64,000 nt of DNA from contig NZ_CP049143.1 in assembly GCF_011044495.1 (NCBI RefSeq), positions 992,001 to 1,056,000 on the forward strand, read 5' to 3'. Position 1 is the first letter of the stretch, and each line of letters starts with the position of its first letter. Both the position numbers and the translations under genes were made by a program. Below the pieces are notes generated by a model. It made no database searches. It saw only the letters and a program-made list of their open reading frames with translations, and was not told the DNA's origin. Origin of the DNA: Roseimicrobium sp. ORNL1. GTDB lineage: Bacteria > Verrucomicrobiota > Verrucomicrobiia > Verrucomicrobiales > Verrucomicrobiaceae. Below, piece after piece: positions 42,391-51,188 of this stretch.

Positions 42391-43932
42391 TCACCACGTG
42401 TAGTGCACGGTGTAGGTGACCGTCTTCTCCTCATCCGGCTTCAAAGAGACGCGGTACTCGATGGTTTGGGCGTCCTTCTTGGTGAAGGGGAGTGCAGGCT
42501 GGCGGATTTCCCAGTTCACCCAGCGGAAGAGGTGCTCCACCACGCGGATTTCCACAGGTTCCTTCTTGTGGTTGCGCACCTTGATTTCAAAAGATTCATC
42601 CAGCCAGTGGTTGGAGCTGTCGATCTTGAAGTCCGTGCGACGGCGTTCGCCCACCAGGTCGAAGGCATTGCCCGTGTTCACGCGGATGAACTCGTCCTTG
42701 GGGGTGTGATCGATGAGGTCTTCACCTACAAACTGCAGCCGGCCGTCCTCGTCGTCGCGGCGGTAGAAGCGCACGCGGCCCTTGGGCAGGGCCATGCCCA
42801 GCTTGTTCTGCTCGGAGTTCTTGAACTCGCGCATCACCCACACCTTGGCCTGGCTTTCACTGCCGAAGTCCTCGCGCTGGCGCAGGTAGACCATGCTCTG
42901 ACCGCGCCATTGATTCGGGTCGATGTAGAGACCGTCATAGACATAGATGCGCTTGGATTTCATCTCGGAAGCGCGGACAAACTCCACCTGCTTCGTTTCG
43001 CGATCATGCAGCGTTGTCGCGAGGGGGAGCGTGTAGAGGTGATACTCGTCGAAGGACTTTTCGCTGACTTGAGGAGCCATCGGTTGATTGGCCTTCATGG
43101 CGCCTGCGAACGATCCGTTCATCGCGTAGCCGTTCATATCCATCCTTGGGTCCACAATCTTTGCCACGTCGCCCGCGACGAGTTGGATCTTTGCATCACG
43201 GAAGTTTTTGCCGCTCTGGTTGTCCATGGTGACCCAGCCGGTGATGTCGAGGTCATCGCTCTTCTCCGGGGAGATCACGTTGTAGCTCGCGTCCCAACTC
43301 ATGCCGCCGGTGACGTAGGAGAGTTCGGCATTGAGCTTCGCCACCTTGTCCGAGTGGAGGTGCCAGGCGAGCGTAGGTTTCAGGATGGTGTCATCCGCGA
43401 GGGCAGGAAAACGGGGCTGGCCGGGCAGGGTGAACTGGAGCTGGCCCTCAACCTCGATGATGGGTGACATGGCGGTGCTGCCATAAGACAGGGCCATCTG
43501 GTTTTGATAGAAGAGCTGCCCATAGCGCCGCATCGCATTGGCATTGTGAGGCACGTAACCGCTCCGAATGACCTTGCCCTTCACCACGCGGTCGGGCTTG
43601 TTCTCCTCGCGCACAAAGAACTCGATCTCCTTGCCCTCATGCATGGAGAGCAGCAGCGCCTCGCTGATGGGATCGGCGCGATAGTTCTGCTCCAGGATGG
43701 TGAGCTTGGTATTCCCTGCCGGGTCGCGCAGCATCACGGAGTCGGGCTCCACATGCGCCGTGGTGTCGGTGAACTGAATGCGGTTCTCGCCCTGCTGGAG
43801 GTCGAGCGGCACCGAGTCGCGTACAACAGCGAAACTCTGGTTGTAGATGGTGAGCGAGGTGTCGGCGAAGACCGCGGCCACGGAGAAGGGGAGCAGCGCG
43901 GCGTACAAAAGGGAGCGTGAGAGCGGGTTCAT
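42391..43932 (-). CDS. secreted DUF4139 domain protein
   Basis: 513 residues with a signal peptide (about 1-23, AVFADTSL). The N-terminal part (LTIYNQSFAVVRDSVPLDLQQGENRIQF) and the long C-terminal beta-rich part match DUF4139 exported proteins of unknown role. A central WDASYNVISPEKSDDLDITGWVTMDNQSGKNF segment is strongly conserved in that family. It may be an outer-envelope assembly factor, but this is conjecture. It ends close to the convergent small gene; the 178-bp upstream region holds an imperfect hairpin. Confidence 0.85.
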   Translation of the reverse strand: MNPLSRSLLYAALLPFSVAAVFADTSLTIYNQSFAVVRDSVPLDLQQGENRIQFTDTTAHVEPDSVMLRDPAGNTKLTILEQNYRADPISEALLLSMHEGKEIEFFVREENKPDRVVKGKVIRSGYVPHNANAMRRYGQLFYQNQMALSYGSTAMSPIIEVEGQLQFTLPGQPRFPALADDTILKPTLAWHLHSDKVAKLNAELSYVTGGMSWDASYNVISPEKSDDLDITGWVTMDNQSGKNFRDAKIQLVAGDVAKIVDPRMDMNGYAMNGSFAGAMKANQPMAPQVSEKSFDEYHLYTLPLATTLHDRETKQVEFVRASEMKSKRIYVYDGLYIDPNQWRGQSMVYLRQREDFGSESQAKVWVMREFKNSEQNKLGMALPKGRVRFYRRDDEDGRLQFVGEDLIDHTPKDEFIRVNTGNAFDLVGERRRTDFKIDSSNHWLDESFEIKVRNHKKEPVEIRVVEHLFRWVNWEIRQPALPFTKKDAQTIEYRVSLKPDEEKTVTYTVHYTW

Positions 43933-44018
43933 ACAGCGAGCATAACGGCCGCTGCGCCATCCCATTGTAAATTGAGTGCAAAGACAATTCCCCCAAAGGG
44001 ATTTGCACTGCTCAGCTG

Positions 44019-44096
44019 TTCTTGCTCATGCTCGTGCTTTTAATCTTGCTCCTCAGTTTCCTGATTCACGAGAAAGAGCAGGGGTATGAGCAAGAA
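44019..44096. repeat. long imperfect inverted repeat (78 bp)
   Basis: TTCTTGCTCAT (44019-44029) pairs with ATGAGCAAGAA (44086-44096); inside, GCTCGTG (44030) and CACGAG (44068) continue the symmetry with bulges. It lies between the phosphoesterase stop and the DUF4139 start. It has a REP- or IR-type look; a transcript hairpin could end the phosphoesterase mRNA. Confidence 0.55.
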
Positions 44097-44110
44097 GGGA
44101 GGGGGACATG

Positions 44111-44869
44111 TCAGCCACTGCGGCTCTCATTCTCGCGTGTGCTGGCATCAGTCACCCGCATGATTCTTGTGCGATGCACCGCGTAGAGCTGGGTACCGTC
44201 ATTCGTCTTCGGGATGCGGGCGCCGCTGGCCCAGGGGGAGAAGGCGGGGAGCACCCAGCATTCTGGCGAGGTCTCTGCCTCATCACCCGGGAAATCAAAG
44301 CGCGCCTGCATGAAAGCGGGCATCTTCAGTCGCAGGCCAGCGCCATCGGAGAAAAGATAGGCGGGATGCAGGTGTCCCGTGATGTGGATGCAGTGCCGCT
44401 CCTCCGGGGCGAGCCAGCCGTACATTTCCGCCATGCGGTGGCCGTGGTGGAAGTAGAAGCCCTCCTCCATGTGGCTTTCCACAAATCCAGATTTACGCCG
44501 CAGCACGGGGGCATCGTGATTCCCCATGATGCAGATGAGCTCACACACCTTGGAAAGCCGGTCCACGAGGGTCAGCGTCTCGTCCACCGAGCCGCTGCCG
44601 TCCATGACATCCCCCACCAGAATGACCCGCTCAGGCTGGTAGTGGGTGATGAGCTCGCGCATGCGCTGCTCCACGGTATCCATGCCCCACAGGGGGTAGA
44701 GACCGCCGTGGCGGTTGCGGTTCAGCTCATAGCCAAAATGCAGGTCAGACACCGCCAGCCAGCGCTGGGACTCGTGCCAGAGGGCGAGCCGGCTGTCGAG
44801 CCAGACCTCGGATGCCACCTTTACAGTGGCAAATGAGGTAGTACTGGCTACAGATGCGATCCCGCTCAC
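44111..44869 (-). CDS. metallophosphoesterase (DNA ligase-associated PdeM type)
   Basis: 252 residues. The five calcineurin-type metal motifs are visible: SDLHFG, LVGDVMDG, MGNHDA, HHGH and GHLHP. The WLAVSDLHFGYE opening and the central GNHD spacing resemble YkuE/PdeM-like phosphoesterases linked to DNA ligases. No ligase or helicase gene is nearby. The start is a GTG because no in-frame ATG precedes the conserved strands; it lies 23 bp from the divergent lysS start, so the two promoters must overlap coding sequence. Confidence 0.82.
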   Translation of the reverse strand: MSGIASVASTTSFATVKVASEVWLDSRLALWHESQRWLAVSDLHFGYELNRNRHGGLYPLWGMDTVEQRMRELITHYQPERVILVGDVMDGSGSVDETLTLVDRLSKVCELICIMGNHDAPVLRRKSGFVESHMEEGFYFHHGHRMAEMYGWLAPEERHCIHITGHLHPAYLFSDGAGLRLKMPAFMQARFDFPGDEAETSPECWVLPAFSPWASGARIPKTNDGTQLYAVHRTRIMRVTDASTRENESRSG

Positions 44870-44892
44870 GCGGGCATATTTGAATAATACCC

Positions 44893-46356
44893 ATGCAAGG
44901 ACAAGAACAATCCGAAAGCGAACTGCTCCAAAACCGCCGCGAAAAGCTCGAAGCTCTTCGCGCCAAGGGCATTGATCCCTTTGGCGCCCGGTTTGAAACG
45001 ACCCACCAGCCCGGAGCGCTTCGAAAAGAGTTCGTGCCGGATCTTTCCGTGCAGATTGCAGGCCGCATCACGGCCCGCCGCACCATGGGCAAGGCGGTAT
45101 TCTTTGATCTCTCCGACTTCACGGGGCGCATCCAGTGCTACATCAACAAGAAGGAAGTGGGTGACGATGTCTTCGTGCTCATCACCGAACTGCTCGACAT
45201 CGGCGACTGGCTGGGCGTCGTGGGCAAGACCTTCGTGACCAAGACGGGCGAGCCCAGCGTGCAGGTGGAAACCATGCAGGTGCAGGGTAAGTCGCTGCGC
45301 CCGCTGCCGGACAAGTACCACGGCGTGCAGGATCGTGAGATCAAATACCGCCAGCGCTACCTCGACCTCATTTCGAATGCCAAGAGCCGCGACACCTTCG
45401 TGACCCGCAGCCTCATCATCGCGGAAATGCGCCGCTGGATGCAGGACCGTGGCTTCCTGGAAGTGGAAACGCCGATGATGCAGGACGTGCCCGGGGGCGC
45501 GGCTGCGAAGCCCTTCGAGACCTTCTTCCATGCGCTGAACCAGCCCATGTACCTGCGCATTGCGCCGGAGCTTTTCCTGAAGCGCCTGCTCGTGGGCGGC
45601 TTTACGAAGATCTTCGAGATGAACCGGAACTTCCGCAACGAAGGTCTTAGCCGTCGTCACAACCCGGAGTTCACCATGTTGGAGGCGTATTGGGCCTTCT
45701 CCGACTTCGAGCAGATGGCGGACCTCGTGGAGAGCCTCGTGTGCCATCTCGCGGAGAAGTTCTGCGGCACCCTGCTCATCGAGCACAAGGATGAAGAGGG
45801 CAATGTGACCCGCACCATCAATCTCGCGCGTCCGTGGAAGCGCACGCCGTTCCGCGATTTGATCCGCGGGGTGGCGGGAGAAAACTGGTTCGACCTCACC
45901 ACGGATGAGAAGAAGGCCCGCTGCGCCGAACTTGGCGTGGAAGTGAGCCCGCAGATGGAGGACTACGAGATCAGCCAGCAGGTGTTTGAGAAGCTCATCG
46001 AAGAGAAGAGCTTCGACCCGCTCTTCGTCACGCATGTGCCGAAGGAACTCGTGCCGCTCGCCAAGCAGAACACCTCCGACGACAGCGTGGTGGATGTGTA
46101 TGAGTTGGTGATCAACGGCGTGGAAATCTCGCCTGGCTACAGCGAGCTGAACGATCCCATCGTGCAGCGCGATCGCCTCGAGCATCAGGCCGGCGAAGAA
46201 ACGCAGAAGCTGGATGAAGAGTTCCTCCTCGCCCTCGAATACGGCATGCCCTCGGCAGGCGGCATCGGGATTGGCATCGATCGTCTCGTGATGATGCTCA
46301 CGGGTGCGGAGAGCATTCGTGACGTGGTGCTGTTCCCGCAGTTGAAGAGGAAGTAG
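44893..46356 (+). CDS. lysS: lysyl-tRNA synthetase, class II
   Basis: 487 residues. An OB-fold anticodon-binding domain (about 50-150) precedes a class II core with motif 2 FRNEGLSRRHNPEFTMLEAY and motif 3 GIGIGIDRLVMMLTG, ending in RDVVLFPQLKRK. It charges tRNA with lysine. Length and order match bacterial LysS. The N-terminal extension is short. Divergent from the phosphoesterase gene with only 23 bp between starts; a REP-type hairpin follows 50 bp after the stop and may act as the transcript end. Confidence 0.95.
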   Translation: MQGQEQSESELLQNRREKLEALRAKGIDPFGARFETTHQPGALRKEFVPDLSVQIAGRITARRTMGKAVFFDLSDFTGRIQCYINKKEVGDDVFVLITELLDIGDWLGVVGKTFVTKTGEPSVQVETMQVQGKSLRPLPDKYHGVQDREIKYRQRYLDLISNAKSRDTFVTRSLIIAEMRRWMQDRGFLEVETPMMQDVPGGAAAKPFETFFHALNQPMYLRIAPELFLKRLLVGGFTKIFEMNRNFRNEGLSRRHNPEFTMLEAYWAFSDFEQMADLVESLVCHLAEKFCGTLLIEHKDEEGNVTRTINLARPWKRTPFRDLIRGVAGENWFDLTTDEKKARCAELGVEVSPQMEDYEISQQVFEKLIEEKSFDPLFVTHVPKELVPLAKQNTSDDSVVDVYELVINGVEISPGYSELNDPIVQRDRLEHQAGEETQKLDEEFLLALEYGMPSAGGIGIGIDRLVMMLTGAESIRDVVLFPQLKRK

Positions 46357-46406
46357 CTCTTCGGCAATCTTGGCGGTGCCATTGCCCTTGAGCGATGCAC
46401 CGCCTT

Positions 46407-46436
46407 CAAGGAGTGGGGGCATTCCTGCCCCCATTT
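46407..46436 (+). repeat. REP sequence, left copy
   Basis: CAAGGAG followed by TGGGGGCA-TTCC-TGCCCCCA (perfect 8-bp stem, 46414-46433). An inverted near-copy lies at 47212-47236 on the other side of the transposase gene. It may double as the lysS terminator, with a TTTT just after. Confidence 0.8.
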
Positions 46437-46496
46437 TGCGTTCCATCACCCCTGATGCATCCAGTCAGCCGAGGTTAGTCCTTCACGAAGACTTGC

Positions 46497-47147
46497 CTAC
46501 CGTCGCTCAGCAAAGAGCTTGGCCAGATCGCTTTCGTAAAGGGTATATTCCCCTTCACGGAGCTTTGCCTTTTCGGGATTCCTTCGAATATAGCGGACAC
46601 AACTCGCGAAGTGATCGCCGTCACGAACCAGACGATCAAAGTAGTCATCCTGCCACAATTTTCCTGAGCGCTGCATCAGCCGATTGATTGCCCAAGTCGA
46701 CGTTCCCTTCCACGGTCCGATCAATTCCTTCAGGGAGATGTCCACGTGAACGGTGGCCAGAATGTGGACATGGTTAGGCATCAACACCCAAGCGTGATGC
46801 ACATACCGTTCTCCATCGAATTTGGTAATGACCTCCTGCACCAAGCGCCTTCGTGCGAAGTCTCTGAGTAGGCATTCACCGTGACCCGCATCGAGCCATG
46901 CATCGATGCGAGCGCTGAAGCGTAGATGGTATTCTCTTTCGGTTTTGGCGTCCCAAGGCTTTGGATGGTGGTTTAGCCAGATTTTTCTTTCTTCGAGCCA
47001 CTGCCGACGCAGGCTTGCGGGAACGGCATCTGAGAGGCGATAGGTAATGAAGTAGGTGGCGCTTGGCTGGTTCCAGTGAGGCAGGCGGTTTGCGGACTTT
47101 TCCGTGTTGGCGAACGGGTTGAAGTAGACGAGGTCCTCCTCCTTCAT
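46497..47147 (-). CDS. REP-associated tyrosine transposase (RAYT, TnpA_REP)
   Basis: 216 residues, a Y1-type HUH single-strand transposase domestic to bacterial genomes. Metal-binding HUH motif is His126-Val-His128 in VLMPNHVHIL and the nucleophile is Tyr186 in VRYIRRNPEKA. RAYTs move or maintain REP/REPIN palindromes and are not flanked by IS ends. Here the gene lies between two inverted REP copies (46407-46436 and 47212-47236), the classic REP-RAYT-REP arrangement. All catalytic residues are intact, so it could be active. Confidence 0.93.
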   Translation of the reverse strand: MKEEDLVYFNPFANTEKSANRLPHWNQPSATYFITYRLSDAVPASLRRQWLEERKIWLNHHPKPWDAKTEREYHLRFSARIDAWLDAGHGECLLRDFARRRLVQEVITKFDGERYVHHAWVLMPNHVHILATVHVDISLKELIGPWKGTSTWAINRLMQRSGKLWQDDYFDRLVRDGDHFASCVRYIRRNPEKAKLREGEYTLYESDLAKLFAERR

Positions 47148-47211
47148 GAATGGAGGTTGTCTCGATAGATACTCAAATCAAGTTTTAGATCGCGGAGCTT
47201 GGCGGCCTAAA

Positions 47212-47236
47212 TGGGGCAGGAATGCCCCACTCCTTG
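47212..47236 (-). repeat. REP sequence, right copy (inverted)
   Basis: TGGGGCA-GGAA-TGCCCCA (7-bp stem) followed by CTCCTTG, the reverse complement of the left copy apart from one base pair fewer in the stem. Together with the left copy it forms the inverted pair expected of a RAYT-mobilised REPIN. Confidence 0.8.
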
Positions 47237-47361
47237 AAGTGCTAGCCACGTTTTGTGGCGGGATGTCATTCAGTAAGTTGCCAAGAAAAATTCTTGTTTC
47301 CCGTAGTGCCCATGACTGCGCTTTTCCAAAGCTTGCTAAAAACCGCGCGTTCCTGATAGCC

Positions 47362-47389
47362 TTTCCAAAATTTACGGTCGGTTTACATA
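47362..47389 (+). promoter_or_regulatory. candidate promoter of the giant-protein operon
   Basis: TTTCCA and TACATA are separated by 16 bases, 37 bases upstream of the first giant gene. Moderate match only; an AT-richer patch around 47340-47390 supports a promoter region. Confidence 0.3.
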
Positions 47390-47426
47390 CCGCACCGCGT
47401 GTTTCCGCTACGCTCCCCCCAACGAT

Positions 47427-50400
47427 ATGACACGTCGCAGCTTTCCCGTCATCGTAGCTTCCCTGCTGGGTCTCGTCTTTGCTCTTGTGGTGCAAGGGCA
47501 AACTCCCGGAGTTCCCGAGGCTGTACCTGCACCTGTGCCCGCGGCTCCTGTACCAACTCCAACGCCCCCCGCTGTTACTCCGCCTCCCAACGCGTCATCT
47601 CCTGCGGCTTCGTCATCGAATACTCCTGCTGCTGCCCCACCGGCGGAGGCTCCTCCTCGGTTTGAGCGACCTCCACTTCCGAGGAACGTCTTCACTGGCC
47701 CGCTTCAGTCACCACCCGAACCGGCTCCATCGATAACCACAGCTCCGACCCCGACTCCGCCGCGACCCGAGCCCGTGATTCGCGAACGCGAGCGTACTAT
47801 TTATGTGCCCTATGAGGAACTTGAGAAGGTCTTCACAGATGACGGCAAGGGCGTCTTCCTCCCCTACAAGGAATTTCTCGAGCTCTGGCAGGAGCTGAAT
47901 CTCAAGCGGGCGAAGGATGAAACGAAACCGCCGCAGGAAGGCGTGGTGTCGCGTGCTGAATACACCGGAAGCGTGGAGGGTGATGTGCTCACTATCGACG
48001 CGAAGATCACGGTGGAGTCCTTCAAGGATGGCTGGCTCACGATTCCGCTCTCGCGTGGCGTGAACCTTCCCGGTGTGACTGATGTCGATGCGGGCAAGGC
48101 CACCTTGTCGAGCAAACCGGAGGGTTATGATCTCATCGTTCCTGACAAGGGCGTGTATGAGCTCAAGATGAAGCTGCATGCGGGCATCGGCCGCAGTGGT
48201 GGGAAGTCCCGGCTCGTGTTGGCGCTGCCCTCGGCAGCAGTGTCCCGCTTCACGGCGACGGTTCCGGGAAATGGATGGGACTTTGAGGTGAATCCGGCGG
48301 CGGCCTTCACTTCGCGCCCTGCCGGAGATAAGACGGAATTGTCCTTCTTCTTTGGCAGCGGTTCCAAATTCGATGTTGCGTGGAGCAAGCCGGAAGCGGC
48401 GGTGGCATTGAAGCCGCTGATCCTCGCTTCCAACAAGGTGACCAGCGAAGTGCGCGGTGGCTCGCTTGCGACGAATGCGGCGATCGACCTGCGCATCCTG
48501 CGCGCACCGGTGAGTGAGTTTGTCATCAGCATTCCCGCAGGACAGTCCGTGCTCTCCGTGACGGGGGATGATGTGAAGGAGTGGAAACTGGATGGTGCGG
48601 ATGCTCCTGCGGGTGGCGCGCCGCAGAAGTTGACCATCGTGCTCAATGAACCTGCCAAGGAGAAGTGGGCTGGGACGGTGTCCCTGGAAGTGCCTCTGCC
48701 AAAACTTCCGGCGGATGCTCCTGTGCCACTCATTCAGATCACCGGCGCGGCGCAGGACCGTGGTGATCTCACCGTGGTGGCTGAGCCGCAGTTGGATGTG
48801 ATTCCGAAAACGGGAGAGGGACTCATTCAACAGACTGCTGCCGGAGATGCTGCTGCCGGGCTGGTAAATGTGACCGGCTATCGTTATCTGAAACATCCCG
48901 CGCAGCTTTCCTTGTCCGTGAGCGAAGCGAAGCCGCAGGTGGACGTGGAGAGTCGCACAACTTTCACCGTAGAGCGCGACCGCAGCCGCCTGGAGACGGT
49001 ATTCAACTATCAGGTGCGGCGTGTGGGCATCTTCGATGCGAGGGTGCAGCTTCCTGCTGGATGGACCGGTTGGGAAGTGGTGGGCGTCAACGCGGATGCC
49101 TGGACGGTGGAGAAGAGTGGAAACGTCGAGACGCTTGCCTTGAAGTTTCCGAAGCAGACGCTCGGCTCCACCAGCTTCACCGTGCGAGGCCAGCAACTCC
49201 GCGCGAATGCCACGGACGACGCCACGGTGCCGGTCTTCACTCCGCAGAACGTGGCGCGCCATGACGCGAAGATTGGTGTTTCCGTGCACTCCAGCCTGGA
49301 GGTGAATACCAAGGACCGCGGCTCACTCAGCCTCGAGGATGTGAATGCCCTGAGAGCGGTGATGACGCAGTATCCCAATGACCCTGAACCGCAGCAGCAA
49401 CTGGCGAGAGTGTCGCCTCCCACGGAGGTGATGCTGGCCTTCCGCCACCGGGATGCGGTGCAGACGCCGGCGACGCTTTCCTTCAAACCGCGCCCGCCGC
49501 AGGTGAATGTGCAGGTGCTCACGCTCGCGCAGGTGAAGGAGCAATCCACGCTGCACCAGTGGACACTGGTCTTTGATGTGGGGTACGCAGCCATCGACAA
49601 ATTCATTCTCGCTGTGCCCAAGGCCGTGGCGGGAGACATCCGCCTTGTGGATCCACAGGTGAAGGAGATTCGCAAGGATTACCAGGCTCCGGCAAATGCC
49701 GCGCAGCCGCCCCTGCCGAATGCAGAGGCGTATGCGCTCTGGGAAGTGGTACTGCGCAGTGAGCGGATGGGGCAGTTCACCCTCTCCCTCAGTCATGAGC
49801 AGCCGGGCACCGGGGCGCAGTCAGTTGCGGTGGATCTGCTGCAGGTGCATGTGCCGGGCGCCTTCCAGGAGACAGGACAGGTCGCCGTGCTCAAGGACGA
49901 CAACCTGGAGATCGTGAAATCCACGGCGGAGAGCATGGAGGAAATCGATCCGCGTGAATTGAGCAACAGCCTGCAGCGCTCGGGTGTGTTCCTGGCCTAC
50001 AAGTACAAGGCGCAGCCGCTCAGTCTGAAGCTGGAGATCGCCCGCAATGCCTACATCAGTGTGCCGCAGGCAGTGATCACGCACGCGGTGCTCACCTCTG
50101 CAGTGGCCACGGATCGCGCGCAGACCACCGAAGCCATCTACTGGGTGAAGAACAACGCGCAGCAGTTCCTTACCGTGCGACTGCCGAAAACGGCGAGGCT
50201 GGTGAGTGATGTCTTCGTGAAAGGCCAGACACAGCAGCCCATGAAGCGTGAAGGCGCGGATGATCTGCTGATTCGCCTGCCTTCGGATGCTGCTTCGCGC
50301 CGCGCGGCGTTCCCCGTGCGTTTTGTGTATGAAGTGCCCAGCGAAAAAGCCGGGGAGAAAATCGGCTGGTGGGGTGGCATTCACATCGATCCTCCCGCCC

Positions 50401-51161
50401 TGCTCGATGTGACCAAGGTGCTGGAGGCGCATCACGCGCTCTACCTGCCCGAGAGTCATGACTATACCGGGTTCACGGGTCCCATGACGTTGAGTGTGCG
50501 TGACCGCGGCTGGATGCGCTTCCGCAGCATGGTGAATGCGCTGGTGCCTGCCTTTGGACCTTCCCTCACGCAGAGTTCGGGAGATTGGAACACCGTGCCC
50601 GCGATTCCCCCGGATCAGAAGGCGGCGTTCGATTTCCAGGTTCCCACTCAGGGGCGCAATGTGGTGCTGCATCGCCTGGGTGAGCCGGCGGCCATCGATG
50701 TCTCCTTCCGGTCTCGTGGCTTCTCTTATTTCCTGGAAGGGGTGATGTTCTTTGTGGTGCTCGCGCTTGGCGTGGCGCGGTGGAAGGCGCCGCTGCGTGA
50801 GAAGTTCCGCTACCTGCTCATCTTTGGATTGGGCGGCATCCTGCTCACCGGAATCCTGAGCCCTGCCAATGGACAGGTGGCCAAGGGGTCCGTCTTTGCC
50901 GCAGGCATCATGGCAGTGGCCTGGACGGTCTGTGGATTTTTCCGTGGGGTGAAGAACTGGATGCAACGACCGAAGCATCGTCCGCCGCCCCTCGGTGGTG
51001 GTGGTGGCAGCGGTGGTCCACCGAATCCGGGTGGAGGTAGTCCCAAGCCGGAAAGTCCGGAACTCGTGACTGCGAAGGTGCCGGTGCATCCTCCGGTTTC
51101 TGAACCTGCAATCACCGCCCGGACGACCAGCCCTCCCGGCGGTGGCAATGAGGTGAAATGA
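47427..51161 (+). CDS. giant exported protein 1 of a paralogous trio
   Basis: 1244 residues, function unknown. Signal peptide about 1-25; Pro/Ala/Thr-rich linker to ~110; conserved module (about 123-160: IYVPYEELEKVF and FLPYKEFLELW), then a long beta-rich body, a core block near 850-960 with QFLTVRLPKTARLVSDVFVKG, an aromatic/proline part (YLPESHDYTGFTGPM), a VPTQGRNVVLHRLG segment near 1070, three membrane helices (about 1098-1116, 1128-1145, 1152-1170) and a Gly/Pro-rich cytoplasmic tail. All four blocks recur in the next two proteins. It should span the periplasm, anchored by its C-terminus. Related large proteins occur in Planctomycetes to my knowledge. It heads an operon with 27 bp to the next gene. 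Confidence 0.85.
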   Translation: MTRRSFPVIVASLLGLVFALVVQGQTPGVPEAVPAPVPAAPVPTPTPPAVTPPPNASSPAASSSNTPAAAPPAEAPPRFERPPLPRNVFTGPLQSPPEPAPSITTAPTPTPPRPEPVIRERERTIYVPYEELEKVFTDDGKGVFLPYKEFLELWQELNLKRAKDETKPPQEGVVSRAEYTGSVEGDVLTIDAKITVESFKDGWLTIPLSRGVNLPGVTDVDAGKATLSSKPEGYDLIVPDKGVYELKMKLHAGIGRSGGKSRLVLALPSAAVSRFTATVPGNGWDFEVNPAAAFTSRPAGDKTELSFFFGSGSKFDVAWSKPEAAVALKPLILASNKVTSEVRGGSLATNAAIDLRILRAPVSEFVISIPAGQSVLSVTGDDVKEWKLDGADAPAGGAPQKLTIVLNEPAKEKWAGTVSLEVPLPKLPADAPVPLIQITGAAQDRGDLTVVAEPQLDVIPKTGEGLIQQTAAGDAAAGLVNVTGYRYLKHPAQLSLSVSEAKPQVDVESRTTFTVERDRSRLETVFNYQVRRVGIFDARVQLPAGWTGWEVVGVNADAWTVEKSGNVETLALKFPKQTLGSTSFTVRGQQLRANATDDATVPVFTPQNVARHDAKIGVSVHSSLEVNTKDRGSLSLEDVNALRAVMTQYPNDPEPQQQLARVSPPTEVMLAFRHRDAVQTPATLSFKPRPPQVNVQVLTLAQVKEQSTLHQWTLVFDVGYAAIDKFILAVPKAVAGDIRLVDPQVKEIRKDYQAPANAAQPPLPNAEAYALWEVVLRSERMGQFTLSLSHEQPGTGAQSVAVDLLQVHVPGAFQETGQVAVLKDDNLEIVKSTAESMEEIDPRELSNSLQRSGVFLAYKYKAQPLSLKLEIARNAYISVPQAVITHAVLTSAVATDRAQTTEAIYWVKNNAQQFLTVRLPKTARLVSDVFVKGQTQQPMKREGADDLLIRLPSDAASRRAAFPVRFVYEVPSEKAGEKIGWWGGIHIDPPALLDVTKVLEAHHALYLPESHDYTGFTGPMTLSVRDRGWMRFRSMVNALVPAFGPSLTQSSGDWNTVPAIPPDQKAAFDFQVPTQGRNVVLHRLGEPAAIDVSFRSRGFSYFLEGVMFFVVLALGVARWKAPLREKFRYLLIFGLGGILLTGILSPANGQVAKGSVFAAGIMAVAWTVCGFFRGVKNWMQRPKHRPPPLGGGGGSGGPPNPGGGSPKPESPELVTAKVPVHPPVSEPAITARTTSPPGGGNEVK

Positions 51162-51188
51162 AGTGATCTGAACCCCACCAGGCCAGCC

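Noticed and set aside
44866-46449. 527-codon open frame opposite lysS
   Set aside because: Pure antisense shadow of lysS class II motifs.
47709-49289. Long antisense open frame (526 codons) opposite giant gene 1
   Set aside because: Composition is His/Arg-rich shadow sequence without recognisable domains; the plus strand has a signal peptide, conserved boxes and membrane helices. Long antisense frames are expected in such GC-rich codon use.
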